This document shows positions 9,423-18,828 of a DNA stretch of 64,000 bases, piece after piece. The stretch lies in contig JAVJSN010000002.1 of assembly GCA_040219355.1 (NCBI GenBank), positions 1 through 64,000 of the forward strand. The letters run 5' to 3'. Position numbers and translations under genes: made by a program. Numbering within the stretch: position 1 is the first letter of the stretch; every line of letters starts with the position of its first letter. The notes under the pieces are model-generated. The model did no database searches. It was not told the origin of the DNA and was given only the letters and a program-made list of their open reading frames with translations. Origin of the DNA: MH13 sp040219355. GTDB lineage: Bacteria; Pseudomonadota; Alphaproteobacteria; Rhizobiales; MH13.

Positions 9423-10269
9423 ACCGCTTGGCTTCGATCAGCACGCCAACCAATTCGCTCAGGTCCGCTTGGAGCACTGAGAAACCGCTGGTTTTTAGGA
9501 CTGGCTCCTCATCAAGGAACAGAGCGCGATTGATTTCCACTTGCAGTGAATGTCGGCCTGCAGCAGGTCGACCGTGGCGGCGGACCAATTCCAGACCCTT
9601 GTAAGGATCGTTCAGCGATACGGTGTAGCCTTTGCCTAGAAGGAAGGAGCGAACGGCTTCAAGAAGGTCGGGCCCGCACGTCGCGCCTTCCCTGTCCCCG
9701 AGAACGAAATCGGCCCGGCGCCGTCCGGCATCGACATTCATCGCGTTGCCAAACTCCTTCATCGAGTGGCAGTTGATGTGCCAGACCGATCCCCACCGCG
9801 CATGTGCCGCATCGATCAGTTGCTCCAGCGCCGCATGGTAGGGTTTGTAATAGTGCTCGAGGCGATGTTGGCCCTCGGCAATCGAAAGCTTGCGGTCGTA
9901 CATCGGCTCACCGGGCAGCGACAGGCGACGGATGACGCCCATGCCTGCCAGCGACTTTTCGCCGGGAGCCATCGGACCCGGCCAGGCCGCGTCGAACAGG
10001 CTCTCGTCGATATCGTCAATGGCACGGTTTTGATCGACATAGCTGCGCGGATAGAAGGCTCGCAGATAGCCGCATCCGGCCGACTTGGCGCCTTCCCACA
10101 ACTCATCCACGAACGTGTCCTCGGCACGGCGCAGGCGATGCGGATCGCATGAGAAGTTGAAGTCCGCCGGATAGATGGTTCCACTATGGGGACTGTCGAA
10201 CACCAATGGCGCCGCCGTTGCCTCGACCGCCTCAAGAATCTCGTCGCGTGGGGGAATGGGAAAGGTCAC
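9415..10269 (-). CDS. N-formylglutamate amidohydrolase-family enzyme (HutG-like)
   Basis: A 284-residue protein of the N-formylglutamate amidohydrolase family. The visible signatures are SPHSG (His28), a VDELW segment near 54-58 and NCHSM (His168), consistent with a metal-dependent deformylase. It is the last gene of the Opp/Dpp-type operon, starting 3 bp after the upstream ATPase gene. There is no histidine-utilisation (hut) gene nearby, so deformylation of an imported formyl- or acyl-glutamate-like product is more likely than classical histidine breakdown. Its 3' end overlaps the convergent deacylase gene. Confidence 0.82.
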   Translation of the reverse strand: MTFPIPPRDEILEAVEATAAPLVFDSPHSGTIYPADFNFSCDPHRLRRAEDTFVDELWEGAKSAGCGYLRAFYPRSYVDQNRAIDDIDESLFDAAWPGPMAPGEKSLAGMGVIRRLSLPGEPMYDRKLSIAEGQHRLEHYYKPYHAALEQLIDAAHARWGSVWHINCHSMKEFGNAMNVDAGRRRADFVLGDREGATCGPDLLEAVRSFLLGKGYTVSLNDPYKGLELVRRHGRPAAGRHSLQVEINRALFLDEEPVLKTSGFSVLQADLSELVGVLIEAKRSN

Positions 10270-10272
10270 GCC

Positions 10273-11268
10273 TCACCCGTCGTTCAGATGACAGGCGCTC
10301 TTGCGGCCCGGCGCGATCTCTTTGAGAGCCGGCACTTCGGTTCGACACCGGTCCATCGCATGGGGGCAGCGCGGATGGAAATGACAGCCCTCGGGCGGAT
10401 GCAGCGGCGATGGGATCTCACCCTTGATCGGTGCATAAATCCGTCTGTCAGTGTCGAGCCGCGGCGCCTCGGCGAGCAGGGCCTGCGTGTAGGGATGATT
10501 GGGGTCTGAAAAAAGCGCGTCTGTCGGCGCCATCTCAACCACCCGGCCGAGATACATGATAACCACCCGGTCGCTGAGATGTTCGACCACGCCCAGATCA
10601 TGGCTGATGAACAGGTAGGTAAGGCCGAGATCTTCGCGCAGATCCATGAACAGGTTCAGAACTTGGGCCTGGATGGATACGTCAAGCGCCGCAACCGCCT
10701 CGTCGCAGACGATGAAATCTGGCTGCACCGCAAGCGCGCGTGCGATACCGATGCGCTGACGCTGCCCGCCTGAAAACTGATGCGGGTAGCGCTGCCGATA
10801 GGACGGATCAAGTCCCACCCGCTGCATGGTTTGCGTAACGTAGTCGTCCACCTCTTGCCGGTCGATAAGCCCATGGAAAAGCGGTGCCTCGCTGATGATC
10901 TCGGCGACCTTCAAGCGCGGATTGAGGCTGCTCATGGGGTCCTGAAAGATCATCTGCACTTTAAGGCGGCTTTCCAACGCGTCCTTGCCGCGCAGCGAGA
11001 CCACATCGTTACCGCGATAGCGGATCGTGCCTTCGGACGGCTTGTGAACCCCGGCCACGCAGCGTCCTAGCGTGCTCTTGCCGCAGCCGCTTTCGCCGAC
11101 CAAACCGACAACTTCACCCGGCTGGATCGACATATCGACGGTGTCGACGGCATGGACAGTATGCTCCTCGACTTTGGCACCTAGGCGCCGGGCGAGTTTC
11201 TCGGCAACGTCCAGTTTTTTCACGAAACGCTTGGAGACGGCCTCAAGCTCAATGATTGGTGTCGTCAT
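10273..11268 (-). CDS. peptide-type ABC transporter ATP-binding protein (OppF/DppF-like)
   Basis: A 331-residue ATPase of the oligopeptide/dipeptide importer family. Walker A is GESGCGKST (58-66) and the signature is SGGQRQR; Walker B reads CDEAVAALD, where Ala-Val replaces the usual Pro-Val/Thr. A C-terminal cysteine-rich segment (CHFHPRCPHA) matches the extension of this subfamily, which can bind an iron-sulfur cluster. It overlaps the upstream ATPase gene by 4 bp (ATGA), showing translational coupling. With its partner it powers import of a peptide-like substrate by the adjacent permeases. Confidence 0.93.
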   Translation of the reverse strand: MTTPIIELEAVSKRFVKKLDVAEKLARRLGAKVEEHTVHAVDTVDMSIQPGEVVGLVGESGCGKSTLGRCVAGVHKPSEGTIRYRGNDVVSLRGKDALESRLKVQMIFQDPMSSLNPRLKVAEIISEAPLFHGLIDRQEVDDYVTQTMQRVGLDPSYRQRYPHQFSGGQRQRIGIARALAVQPDFIVCDEAVAALDVSIQAQVLNLFMDLREDLGLTYLFISHDLGVVEHLSDRVVIMYLGRVVEMAPTDALFSDPNHPYTQALLAEAPRLDTDRRIYAPIKGEIPSPLHPPEGCHFHPRCPHAMDRCRTEVPALKEIAPGRKSACHLNDG

Positions 11269-12251
11269 GCCGCCGTCCCCCGATCAAGTTCGCCAAGCAA
11301 GGGATCATGGCACCTCACCAGATGGTCCGGCTCTGGCAGGGACGCATCGGGAGCGACCGCGCAAGCGGATTCCGCCCTCTGGCATCTTGGTCTGAAAGCG
11401 CACTCGGCAGGAAGGTCGATGGGAAACGGCGCCATGCCAGGGATTTGCGTCAGACGGCTGCCACGCGCATTGCGCGACGGTGCCGATCCGATCAAGCCTG
11501 CCGTGTAGGGATGGAGCGGCCGATTGACGACCTGGTCGGTGCTTCCCATCTCGACGATGCGCCCGGCATACATGACCGCGACGCGGTCAGCCAGTCCAGC
11601 CACCACGGCAAGATCATGCGTCACCCAGATCATGGCCGTGTTGTTTTCGGCCACGAGTTTCTGCACTTCGAACAGGATCTGCGCCTGGATGGTCACATCA
11701 AGCGCGGTCGTCGGTTCGTCCGCGATGATCAGGTCGGGTTGATGCAGCAGCGCAATCGCGATTGCGACGCGCTGGCGCATGCCGCCGGAAAATTGATGCG
11801 GATAGCTTTTCAAGCGCTCTTCAGGGCTTGGAATGCCAACCTGACCGAGCACATCACGGCACCGCTGCCGTGCATCCTCGTCCGACCAACGACCATGAGC
11901 ACGAAGCGCCTCGATCATCTGTGTGTCGACGCGCAAGACCGGGTTGAGCGTCATCATCGGATCCTGGAAGATCATCGCAATCCGTCGGCCGCGCAGGTCG
12001 CGCATTGTCGGTTCCGGCATTCCGACAAGGTCCTGCCCGTCAAAGCGGATCGATCCGTCGACGATACGGCCTGGCTGATCCACCAGTCCCATGATGGAAA
12101 AGCCGGTGACCGACTTGCCGGATCCGCTTTCGCCGACAATGCCGAGGATTTCGCCGCGATCAAGATCGAACGACACGCCATCGACGGACTTCACCACACC
12201 GGCTTTGGTGAAGAAATGGGTTTTCAAATTGTCTATGCTGAGCAATGTCAC
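11265..12251 (-). CDS. peptide-type ABC transporter ATP-binding protein (OppD/DppD-like)
   Basis: A 328-residue ATPase with Walker A GESGSGKS, signature SGGMRQR and Walker B ADEPTTALD. The C-terminal CAFRPRC extension is that of the OppD/DppD group. Its start overlaps the stop of the permease gene by 4 bp, and its stop overlaps the start of the next ATPase gene in the same way. Each ATPase pairs with one permease; the substrate is set by the binding protein at the operon head. Confidence 0.93.
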   Translation of the reverse strand: MTLLSIDNLKTHFFTKAGVVKSVDGVSFDLDRGEILGIVGESGSGKSVTGFSIMGLVDQPGRIVDGSIRFDGQDLVGMPEPTMRDLRGRRIAMIFQDPMMTLNPVLRVDTQMIEALRAHGRWSDEDARQRCRDVLGQVGIPSPEERLKSYPHQFSGGMRQRVAIAIALLHQPDLIIADEPTTALDVTIQAQILFEVQKLVAENNTAMIWVTHDLAVVAGLADRVAVMYAGRIVEMGSTDQVVNRPLHPYTAGLIGSAPSRNARGSRLTQIPGMAPFPIDLPAECAFRPRCQRAESACAVAPDASLPEPDHLVRCHDPLLGELDRGTAA

Positions 12252-13543
12252 CGGCGCAGCCTCGGGTTCAAAATGTCACGTAGCTGGTCGCCGACCAGGT
12301 TGATGGCGATGATCGTCAGCAGAAGCGCAATCCCCGGATAAAGGCTGATCCAGTAGCGCCCGGAAAGCATGAACTCAAAGCCGTTGGAAATGAGCAGGCC
12401 CAGACTAGGTTCGGTGACCGGAAGGCCGATCCCGAGGAAAGACAAGGTTGCTTCCAACGCAATGGCATTGGCGACCTGAACGGTTGCCACGACGATGATC
12501 GGCGGCAGGCAGTTGGGCAGCAAATGCCTGAAGATGACGCGTCGGTTCGACAAGGCCAGACATTGCGCCGCCTCGACATATTCCTTGCTTCGCTCGACCA
12601 GCGCCACCGATCGGGCCGTGCGGGCAAAGTAGGCCCATTGCACGATGACAAGGGCAAGCATCACCTTTTCGACGCCGGAACCAAGGATCGCAAGCAGCAT
12701 GAGCGCAACCAGGATCGTCGGAAAACTCAGTTGCAGGTCGACGACCCGCATGATCACCGTTTCGACCTTGCCGCCAAAATAGGCCGCCGACATGCCAAGG
12801 CTCAGACCGATCACCATCGCGAAGAAGCCGCTAACAACGCCCACGGCCAGGCTGGTGCGCAGGCCGAACATGATCGCCGACAGCATGTCACGCCCCTGAC
12901 CGTCGGTGCCCAGCCAATAGGTCATCAAGGCTTCGCCCTCGGTGGCTTTGATAACGAGTTCTAGTTCGAATGGTTCGGTCAAGGGGCGGTTGGAGGACAA
13001 GGTGAAACGGTCAAGGTCGGACAACTCGACGGTCCAGAAGGAACGGAAACTGTGCTTCTCACCGACATCGAGTTCGGCACCGCGCGGAAGATTGTCGATA
13101 CGCAGCGGCTCCATCGGCACCCCATCGAGGGGAGGCGTGAAGGTCAGCGTGATGGCGACGGCTTGCCCGCCATCAACCGGCGTCCAGGCGAGATTGGCGC
13201 TCTCCACCGGGGCCTCCGGGCCGAAGGTCAGTACCGTGCTACCGGCCATCGTTGGGTCAACCCGCAAGTCCAGATCGGTTTCCCAGGGAGGCGTCATGCG
13301 CTGCGAACCGGGCGGTTGCCGACTATCCTCCAGCCTGATCTGTGACAGATCATAGGGGTTCTGGGGCGCGATGAAGGGTGCGAAGACTGCAATGAAAACG
13401 ATGATCAGCAGCAGTACCAGGCCGAGGACGGCCAACGGGCTTTCTACAAAATCGAGAGCGATGCGAGCAGCTGGCGATACCGCCTTGGCCGGTTGGGATG
13501 CTGCAAGCTCGGGGCTTGGCGGTGCCGTGTCGACGCTGCTCAT
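12248..13543 (-). CDS. peptide-type ABC transporter permease (OppC/DppC-like) with large loop insertion
   Basis: A 431-residue inner-membrane permease. The first membrane segment lies at about 36-58 and five more from about 228 to the C-terminus, with the usual EAA-type loop near residues 320-340. Between the first segment and the second, residues about 78-208 form an insertion of roughly 130 residues, rich in beta-type patterns, that OppC/DppC proteins normally lack or replace with 30-50 residues. It would face the periplasm, where it could contact the binding protein. The start is set at MSSVD, coupled by ATGA to the upstream permease; a longer upstream frame of 166 codons is antisense-like noise inside that permease gene. 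Confidence 0.9.
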   Translation of the reverse strand: MSSVDTAPPSPELAASQPAKAVSPAARIALDFVESPLAVLGLVLLLIIVFIAVFAPFIAPQNPYDLSQIRLEDSRQPPGSQRMTPPWETDLDLRVDPTMAGSTVLTFGPEAPVESANLAWTPVDGGQAVAITLTFTPPLDGVPMEPLRIDNLPRGAELDVGEKHSFRSFWTVELSDLDRFTLSSNRPLTEPFELELVIKATEGEALMTYWLGTDGQGRDMLSAIMFGLRTSLAVGVVSGFFAMVIGLSLGMSAAYFGGKVETVIMRVVDLQLSFPTILVALMLLAILGSGVEKVMLALVIVQWAYFARTARSVALVERSKEYVEAAQCLALSNRRVIFRHLLPNCLPPIIVVATVQVANAIALEATLSFLGIGLPVTEPSLGLLISNGFEFMLSGRYWISLYPGIALLLTIIAINLVGDQLRDILNPRLRR

Positions 13544-14517
13544 GCTTTTTGGTCCGACAATCGGACCCGTGGGTCCAACACAGCGTAGAGAATGTCCACC
13601 ACAAGGTTGATGGTGATGAACAAGAACACAATGACGATCAGGTAGGCGACGATGACCGGGCGATCGAGCTGGAAGATGCTGTCGATGATCAGCTTGCCCA
13701 TGCCCGGCCAGGCAAACACCGTCTCGGTCACCACGGCAAACGCGATCACCGAGCCGAACTCCAGGCCGATGATGGTGACCAGCGGGATCATGATGTTCTT
13801 TAGGACATGCAGGCCAATAACACGGCTTGGTTTCAATCCTTTCGCTCGGGCGAACTTCACATAGTCCAAATTGATCGTTTCGCGGACCGACGCTCGCGTT
13901 AGCCGGATCACAAGGCTGGTCTTGAACAAGGCAAGATTGATCGCCGGCAAGATCAGATGGCTGATGCCGTCCCAGGAGAAGAAGCTGCTTTCGATCCCAA
14001 GGAACTCTCCGCGCTCGCCGCGTCCGCCAGCCGGCAGCCACTGCAAGATCACGGCAAAGACCATGATCAGCATCAGGCCTTGCCAGAAGTTCGGCAGGGA
14101 AAAGCCGAAGATGGAGCCGGTCATAATCGATCGGCCAGCGATGCTATTGGGTTTCAAACCGGCATAAAGGCCAAGTGGGACGCCGATAAGGATGGAGATC
14201 AGCATGGCGCAGATGGCCAGTTCCATCGTCGCCGGAAACCGATCAAGCACCAGTTGCAAGGCAGGCTCGCCGAACACGAAACTACGGCCAAGATCGCCCT
14301 GCAGGAGATTGCCGAGAAAGGCCAGATACTGCTCGGGTAGGCTCTTGTCGAGGCCCAGTCGGGCAATAGCCGCGGCGCGCTCGGCCTCGGTCGCGTCCTG
14401 GCTTATCAGGATTTCCACCGGATTGCCGATGGCATAAACCCCGGCAAACACCAGCATGGTCATCACGGCGACGACCAGCAGGCTCTGCAATATCCGGCGG
14501 ATGATAAAGACGGTCAT
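13540..14517 (-). CDS. peptide-type ABC transporter permease (OppB/DppB-like)
   Basis: A 325-residue inner-membrane permease with six membrane segments and the family's N-terminal RRILQSLLVV start. It also has the conserved cytoplasmic EAA-type region near 200-250 (YVKFARAKGL). It follows the binding-protein gene by 116 bp, a gap containing a strong hairpin, and overlaps the next permease gene by 4 bp. Together the two permeases form the channel of the importer. Confidence 0.93.
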   Translation of the reverse strand: MTVFIIRRILQSLLVVAVMTMLVFAGVYAIGNPVEILISQDATEAERAAAIARLGLDKSLPEQYLAFLGNLLQGDLGRSFVFGEPALQLVLDRFPATMELAICAMLISILIGVPLGLYAGLKPNSIAGRSIMTGSIFGFSLPNFWQGLMLIMVFAVILQWLPAGGRGERGEFLGIESSFFSWDGISHLILPAINLALFKTSLVIRLTRASVRETINLDYVKFARAKGLKPSRVIGLHVLKNIMIPLVTIIGLEFGSVIAFAVVTETVFAWPGMGKLIIDSIFQLDRPVIVAYLIVIVFLFITINLVVDILYAVLDPRVRLSDQKA

Positions 14518-14586
14518 GACGTCAACCGCTCCTTGCCGACCGCTGCCAAACCACTATGCGGTTTTGACGGGCCGATTGACGGAAAA

Positions 14587-14621
14587 CGGGCGGGAAATGC
14601 TTTTCTGGCATTGCCCGCCCG
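14587..14621 (-). other. intercistronic hairpin after binding-protein gene
   Basis: On the minus strand a very stable stem follows the stop of the binding-protein gene by 12 bases: CGGGCGGG pairs with CCCGCCCG, and an inner AATGC/GCATT pair extends it. A short T-run (TTTT) follows on the minus strand. It could partially terminate transcription or protect the upstream mRNA, keeping the binding protein in excess of the permeases. Confidence 0.65.
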
Positions 14622-14633
14622 CCTTGAGCGCTT

Positions 14634-16205
14634 TTACTCGATCACCAAATTGGTTGGCCGGGTGTATTCATCGGTCCGCGGCGTATAGCGCAGACCGACA
14701 CGGCTGCCCCAAGTGTTCACCTGGAAGTGGGTTGGAATTAGACCAACTTCGCGCATAGCGATCTCGGTCGCACGCGCCAGCAAGGCTTGGCGCATTTCGT
14801 CATTGACCGTGTTCAAGGCCAACTGAAGCGTGGCATCGAACGGTGCGCTGGAGTAACGACCACGGTTTGTGCGGCCGAGACCGGTATCGTCATTACGGGT
14901 GTGCAAAAGCGCCCGCAGCGGAGACGATGCTTCGCCGGTTCCCGAACCCCAACCAACCAACATAAGCGAGAATTCTGAGCCGTTCTCATCGCCGGTTGCA
15001 CGCCCGAAATAGACCGAGCGTGGCATGGTTTCGACCTCGGTCGTAATGCCCACGCGCGTCAGCATCTGAGCAATAGCCTGGGCGATCTGCTCATCGTTGA
15101 TGTAGCGGTCGTTCGGACCATGGATCGTGAGTCGGAACCCGTCTGGATAGCCGGCCTCAGCGAGAAGCGCCTGCGCACCTTCCGGATCATACTCCGGCAC
15201 TTCGATTTCGTCGGATACACCGAAGAAACCTTCTGGCAGCAGTTGGCCGGCCGGGATGGCGATGCCTTCCATCACCTCTTCAACGATCGTGTCGCGGTCG
15301 ATGGCCATGGAGATAGCGCGGCGAACATTCACATCCTGCAGCGGATTGAAGATCTCGTTGCCATCATTGTCGGTGACAAATGGCGAGTAGACGCGGCGAC
15401 TGTCGACATGAAGGTAGATCACACGGTTGGAGACACCCTGGCTCAAAACGATGTCAGGATTGCCTTGCAGTGTGGCAATGTCGGACGTCGGCACATTGGC
15501 GATCAGATCGACGTCGCCAGCCAGCAAGGCCGCAACGCGCGCAGCATCTGAGCTGACCGGACGGTAGGTCACCGTGTCGAATTCCGGAGCGCCACCCCAA
15601 TAGTCCGGGTTGGCTTCCATGACGATGCTTTCGCCGGGCGTGTAGCTCACGAACCGGTAAGGGCCGGTGCCAATGCTGGCCGCGCCGCTGTTGTAGTCTT
15701 CGGTGGTTGCCTCTGGCATTTCCGAACTGACGATCTGGATGGTCGACAGATCGATGGGAAGCAGCGGGTATGGTCCGTTGGTGCGGAACTGGATGGTGAA
15801 ATCATCGACTACGGTGATCTCAGCGATACCGGCAGTGTAGGTGGCAAACGAGGATGGGCTGTTTGGAACATTGGGCACGCGCTCATAGCTGAACACGACA
15901 TCCTCAGCCGTGAATGCAGAGCCGTCGTGGAAGGTCACGCCTTCGCGCAACTTGAACTCCCAAACGTCATCGGCAATCGGCCCCCACTCGACGGCAAGGC
16001 CTGGGCCAAGCTGCTGGTTGCTATCCTGGTGAAGCATCCGGTCGTAGATCAGGCCGACGATCTGATTGTTGTTGCCGGTGTTGTGATAGTGCGGATCCAT
16101 GGCGGTGACCTCGGAGGCCACGGCGATCACAATGTCTTCTGCATGAGCAGTGCCGCCCAGCGCGAGCCCCATTGCAACTGTGGCAACGGACAGCGATTTC
16201 CACAT
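14634..16205 (-). CDS. peptide-type ABC transporter substrate-binding protein
   Basis: A 523-residue periplasmic binding protein of the SBP_bac_5 (DppA/OppA/NikA) family. Residues 1-23 form a signal peptide ending AHAED, and family landmarks include LAVEW, a tyrosine-rich binding core and RRAISMAIDRD in the second lobe. The start is set at MWKSL, behind GGGAG, rather than an upstream frame start at 16268. It is the first gene of the operon that runs through two permeases, two ATPases and the HutG-like gene. The ligand is probably a small peptide or N-acyl amino acid. No lipoprotein cysteine is present, so it is a soluble periplasmic protein. Confidence 0.93.
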   Translation of the reverse strand: MWKSLSVATVAMGLALGGTAHAEDIVIAVASEVTAMDPHYHNTGNNNQIVGLIYDRMLHQDSNQQLGPGLAVEWGPIADDVWEFKLREGVTFHDGSAFTAEDVVFSYERVPNVPNSPSSFATYTAGIAEITVVDDFTIQFRTNGPYPLLPIDLSTIQIVSSEMPEATTEDYNSGAASIGTGPYRFVSYTPGESIVMEANPDYWGGAPEFDTVTYRPVSSDAARVAALLAGDVDLIANVPTSDIATLQGNPDIVLSQGVSNRVIYLHVDSRRVYSPFVTDNDGNEIFNPLQDVNVRRAISMAIDRDTIVEEVMEGIAIPAGQLLPEGFFGVSDEIEVPEYDPEGAQALLAEAGYPDGFRLTIHGPNDRYINDEQIAQAIAQMLTRVGITTEVETMPRSVYFGRATGDENGSEFSLMLVGWGSGTGEASSPLRALLHTRNDDTGLGRTNRGRYSSAPFDATLQLALNTVNDEMRQALLARATEIAMREVGLIPTHFQVNTWGSRVGLRYTPRTDEYTRPTNLVIE

Positions 16206-16530
16206 CGAAAGTACTCCCTGTTTTCTTCTTTTACGGCTCTGCCGGATGGATTTTGTCTTCCCTCGCAACCAGTTCCGATGGTGAGCCTAGGCGAGGAACT
16301 TCAATTCACAAAGTGGAAACTTTGCGCAATTTCGTTCCAATGCGCAGGCAGACCCAATCCGATCCAGGAGATGGTAGGCCAAGCGGTGACATGCGAGAAA
16401 TGCATAATCGTCATTTGCAAAATTAACGGGACGAATTTGGGGTCGTACAGGTGTCACCTGGGGCAAATGATCAGGTTAGCTTAGGGAAAGACCGTAGCCG
16501 GTTGTTGTGATGAGGAGCTTTTAAAGGGGT
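16206..16530. other. intergenic region upstream of the transporter operon
   Basis: About 325 bases separate the transporter operon from the end of the LysR gene. There is no coding frame of note. It must contain the promoter of the transporter operon; a perfect 8-bp palindrome TTGCGCAA lies at 16322-16329. No further regulatory site can be named with confidence. Confidence 0.5.
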
Positions 16531-17493
16531 CTAGAATGCAGTAGAGCGCGCCGCTAGGTCGAGTTCCACATAGCATTCCGCTGTTAGTTCCCGTGCCCAG
16601 GCGTGAACGGGATGGCTGTCATTGGCCTTGTGCCACACCTGAAGAATGGATCGGACCGGCGACGGTATTGGCAGTTCCGCTACCCTCAGCCCGTACATTT
16701 CAACGGCTACCGGGGCCAAGATCCGGGGAATGCTGGTGATCATATCCGTCTTCGAGGCGACGTGCATCGATGTGGAATAATGTGGTAAGCGCAGACGGAC
16801 ATTGCGCGTGTGTCCGGTCGCGGCGATCTCTCGTTCGAAGCGTGTGACGCCGCTATAGTAGGTGGTGGTGCTGATGTGTGGCGCCGTTTGGTAAAAATCG
16901 ACGCTAAGGGGAGTCGTAAAACCTGCATTTGAGGCCGAGCCAACGCAGACATAATCTACGTCGCCAAGCTTCTTCGACGAGAAGCGGCTTGGCACCTCAT
17001 AGTTCCATGAAAAAGCAAGATCGGCTGAGCCGGAGTCCAGATCGTCATGGATTGTCAGCTCTGTTACGCCTTTCACCAATCCCCAGGCCGGCAAAATCCG
17101 AAAGTCGATGTTCGGCGCCTTGTTGACGATGATGGGCATGAACACCGATGGCATCAGCCCCGTGAGAAGATCGCTCATGATGATCTTTACGACAGCGCTG
17201 ACTTCTGATGGATCAAACGGAACAGGTTCCCGCAGCGCGTCGATCAGCGTTTCCATACCCAAGGCAACCTGCTGCACAATGCTTTGACACCGCGCGGTGG
17301 GCCGCATTTCAGTTGGTGTGCGGACGAACAACTCGTCGGCGAGCAGAGATCGCAGGCGATTGAGCGCATGGCTGACAGCCGGTTGCGATAGGCCGAGTGA
17401 TTTTGCAGCCTTGGTCACGCTGCGCTCTTCATGCAGCGCTTGCAGCACCTTAAAAAGGTTCAGATCGACGGCATTCAAATTTGTCCTGTTCAT
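16531..17493 (-). CDS. LysR-family transcriptional regulator
   Basis: A 320-residue LysR-type regulator. The N-terminal winged helix-turn-helix spans about 10-65 (SVTKAAKSLGLSQPAVSHAL at 25-44), and the C-terminal two-lobed effector domain follows. It lies between the transporter operon and the divergent ArgE-like gene, so it likely controls one or both in response to the imported compound. LysR proteins usually bind the divergent spacer; two short perfect palindromes lie there (17525-17534 and 17595-17606). Confidence 0.92.
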   Translation of the reverse strand: MNRTNLNAVDLNLFKVLQALHEERSVTKAAKSLGLSQPAVSHALNRLRSLLADELFVRTPTEMRPTARCQSIVQQVALGMETLIDALREPVPFDPSEVSAVVKIIMSDLLTGLMPSVFMPIIVNKAPNIDFRILPAWGLVKGVTELTIHDDLDSGSADLAFSWNYEVPSRFSSKKLGDVDYVCVGSASNAGFTTPLSVDFYQTAPHISTTTYYSGVTRFEREIAATGHTRNVRLRLPHYSTSMHVASKTDMITSIPRILAPVAVEMYGLRVAELPIPSPVRSILQVWHKANDSHPVHAWARELTAECYVELDLAARSTAF

Positions 17494-17524
17494 TATGCCC
17501 AGTTTGCGAATGAATGTAGCTCAT

Positions 17525-17534
17525 GTCTATAGAC
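17525..17534. promoter_or_regulatory. 10-bp palindrome in the LysR/ArgE divergent spacer
   Basis: GTCTATAGAC is a perfect palindrome 32 bases upstream of the LysR start. It is a candidate autoregulation site; the assignment rests only on symmetry and position. Confidence 0.3.
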
Positions 17535-17594
17535 GAACCGACCCATGACAGTCAGGCGTACCATTTGAGTTTGACCTTAGACCTGTCTCGTTGT

Positions 17595-17606
17595 TTGTGC
17601 GCACAA
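17595..17606. promoter_or_regulatory. 12-bp palindrome upstream of the ArgE-like gene
   Basis: TTGTGCGCACAA is a perfect 12-bp palindrome about 44 bases upstream of the chosen start of the ArgE-like gene. It is a candidate regulator-binding site in a divergent promoter region, and binding by the adjacent LysR protein is inferred. Confidence 0.4.
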
Positions 17607-17649
17607 CTGGCGCCAGGGCTTGGCGGACGCGCTCGAAAAAGGACCTATC

Positions 17650-18816
17650 GTGCACGAAGATCACCCAACCAGCGTTGACCATCTGCGTACGCTCGTGGCG
17701 TTTGATACCGTCAGCCGAAACTCGAACCTCGCGCTGATCGGCTATCTTTCGGCATTCCTCACGCCACTCGGCGCCAAACTTGAACGGATTGGAGATGAGA
17801 CCGGACAGAAGACCAATCTGCTTGCAAGCTTTGGCCCGACTGATCAGGCCGGCTACATTCTGTCAGGTCACACAGATGTCGTGCCGGTGGACGGGCAGGA
17901 TTGGACCTCCGATCCGTTTCAACTCACCGAGCGCGACGGCAAACTGTTTGGGCGCGGCACAACCGACATGAAGGGGTTTCTAGCCTGCTGTTTGGCCATG
18001 GCGCCAAAGATGGCGGCCGCGCCATTGCAGGCACCGCTGCACATTGCCTTTTCCTATGATGAAGAGGTCGGCTGTATCGGTGTGCGCAGCCTCATCGACC
18101 GACTAACGACATGGAAAGTCAAACCGCGCGGATGTTTCGTCGGGGAGCCCACCTCCATGCAAGTTGTGACCAGTCACAAGGCCAAACGCTCCCTGCGTGG
18201 CATTGTCACAGGTACATCAGCGCATTCCTCGCGCGCGCCGTCGGCGGTAAACGCCATCGACTACGCCGCCGAGTTTCTTATCGAGCTACGCCGTTTGGGC
18301 CAGGAGGCGCAGGATAGCGGGCCACGCGATGACCTGTTCGATGTGCCATTCACAACCAGCCATGTTGGCGTGATCAAGGGCGGTGAACAGCTCAACATCG
18401 TGCCACAGGAATGCCAGTTCGATTTCGAGTTCCGCGCGCTTCCAGGCGACGATGTCGACGCGAAGGTTGCCCATATGGAGCGTTTTGCGCACGAGACGCT
18501 CCTGCCGCGTATGAAGGCCATCAGTCCGAGGGCAGACTTCCGGTTTGAGGCTATCGCTGGCTTTCCCGGGCTTGATACAGACCCGGATACCGACATTGTC
18601 GGTCTCGCCAAGCGTCTGGCTGGGCGCAATGACCACGCCAAGGTCGCCTATGGAACCGAGGGTGGCCTGTTTTCTGAACGTGGCGGTATTCCGACGATCA
18701 TTTGCGGACCGGGGGATATTGACCGCGCCCACAAGGCCGACGAGTTCATAACCCGTGGGGAGCTGTCAGCCTGCGAAGCGTTCATTGACGCCTTGATCGG
18801 CCATGCTAGCGGATAG
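17650..18816 (+). CDS. ArgE/DapE-family deacylase (acetylornithine deacetylase-like)
   Basis: A 388-residue M20A dinuclear zinc hydrolase. Metal and catalytic residues are visible as SGHTDVVP (His74, Asp76), the TTDMKGF segment (Asp106) and DEEVGC (Glu138, Glu139), followed by the dimerisation domain. It resembles acetylornithine deacetylase, but its place among peptide-transport and amidase genes suggests a catabolic deacylase instead of arginine synthesis. The start is the GTG at 17650 preceded by AAAGGA at a six-base spacing; an earlier TTG at 17620 is possible. It is transcribed away from the LysR gene and ends 12 bp from the convergent MlrC-like gene. Confidence 0.85.
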   Translation: MHEDHPTSVDHLRTLVAFDTVSRNSNLALIGYLSAFLTPLGAKLERIGDETGQKTNLLASFGPTDQAGYILSGHTDVVPVDGQDWTSDPFQLTERDGKLFGRGTTDMKGFLACCLAMAPKMAAAPLQAPLHIAFSYDEEVGCIGVRSLIDRLTTWKVKPRGCFVGEPTSMQVVTSHKAKRSLRGIVTGTSAHSSRAPSAVNAIDYAAEFLIELRRLGQEAQDSGPRDDLFDVPFTTSHVGVIKGGEQLNIVPQECQFDFEFRALPGDDVDAKVAHMERFAHETLLPRMKAISPRADFRFEAIAGFPGLDTDPDTDIVGLAKRLAGRNDHAKVAYGTEGGLFSERGGIPTIICGPGDIDRAHKADEFITRGELSACEAFIDALIGHASG

Positions 18817-18828
18817 GTCCCATTGGGT

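Noticed and set aside
11256..12341. 361-codon forward frame
   Set aside because: It is the complement of a clear OppD-type ATPase gene; the high GC content creates long antisense frames.
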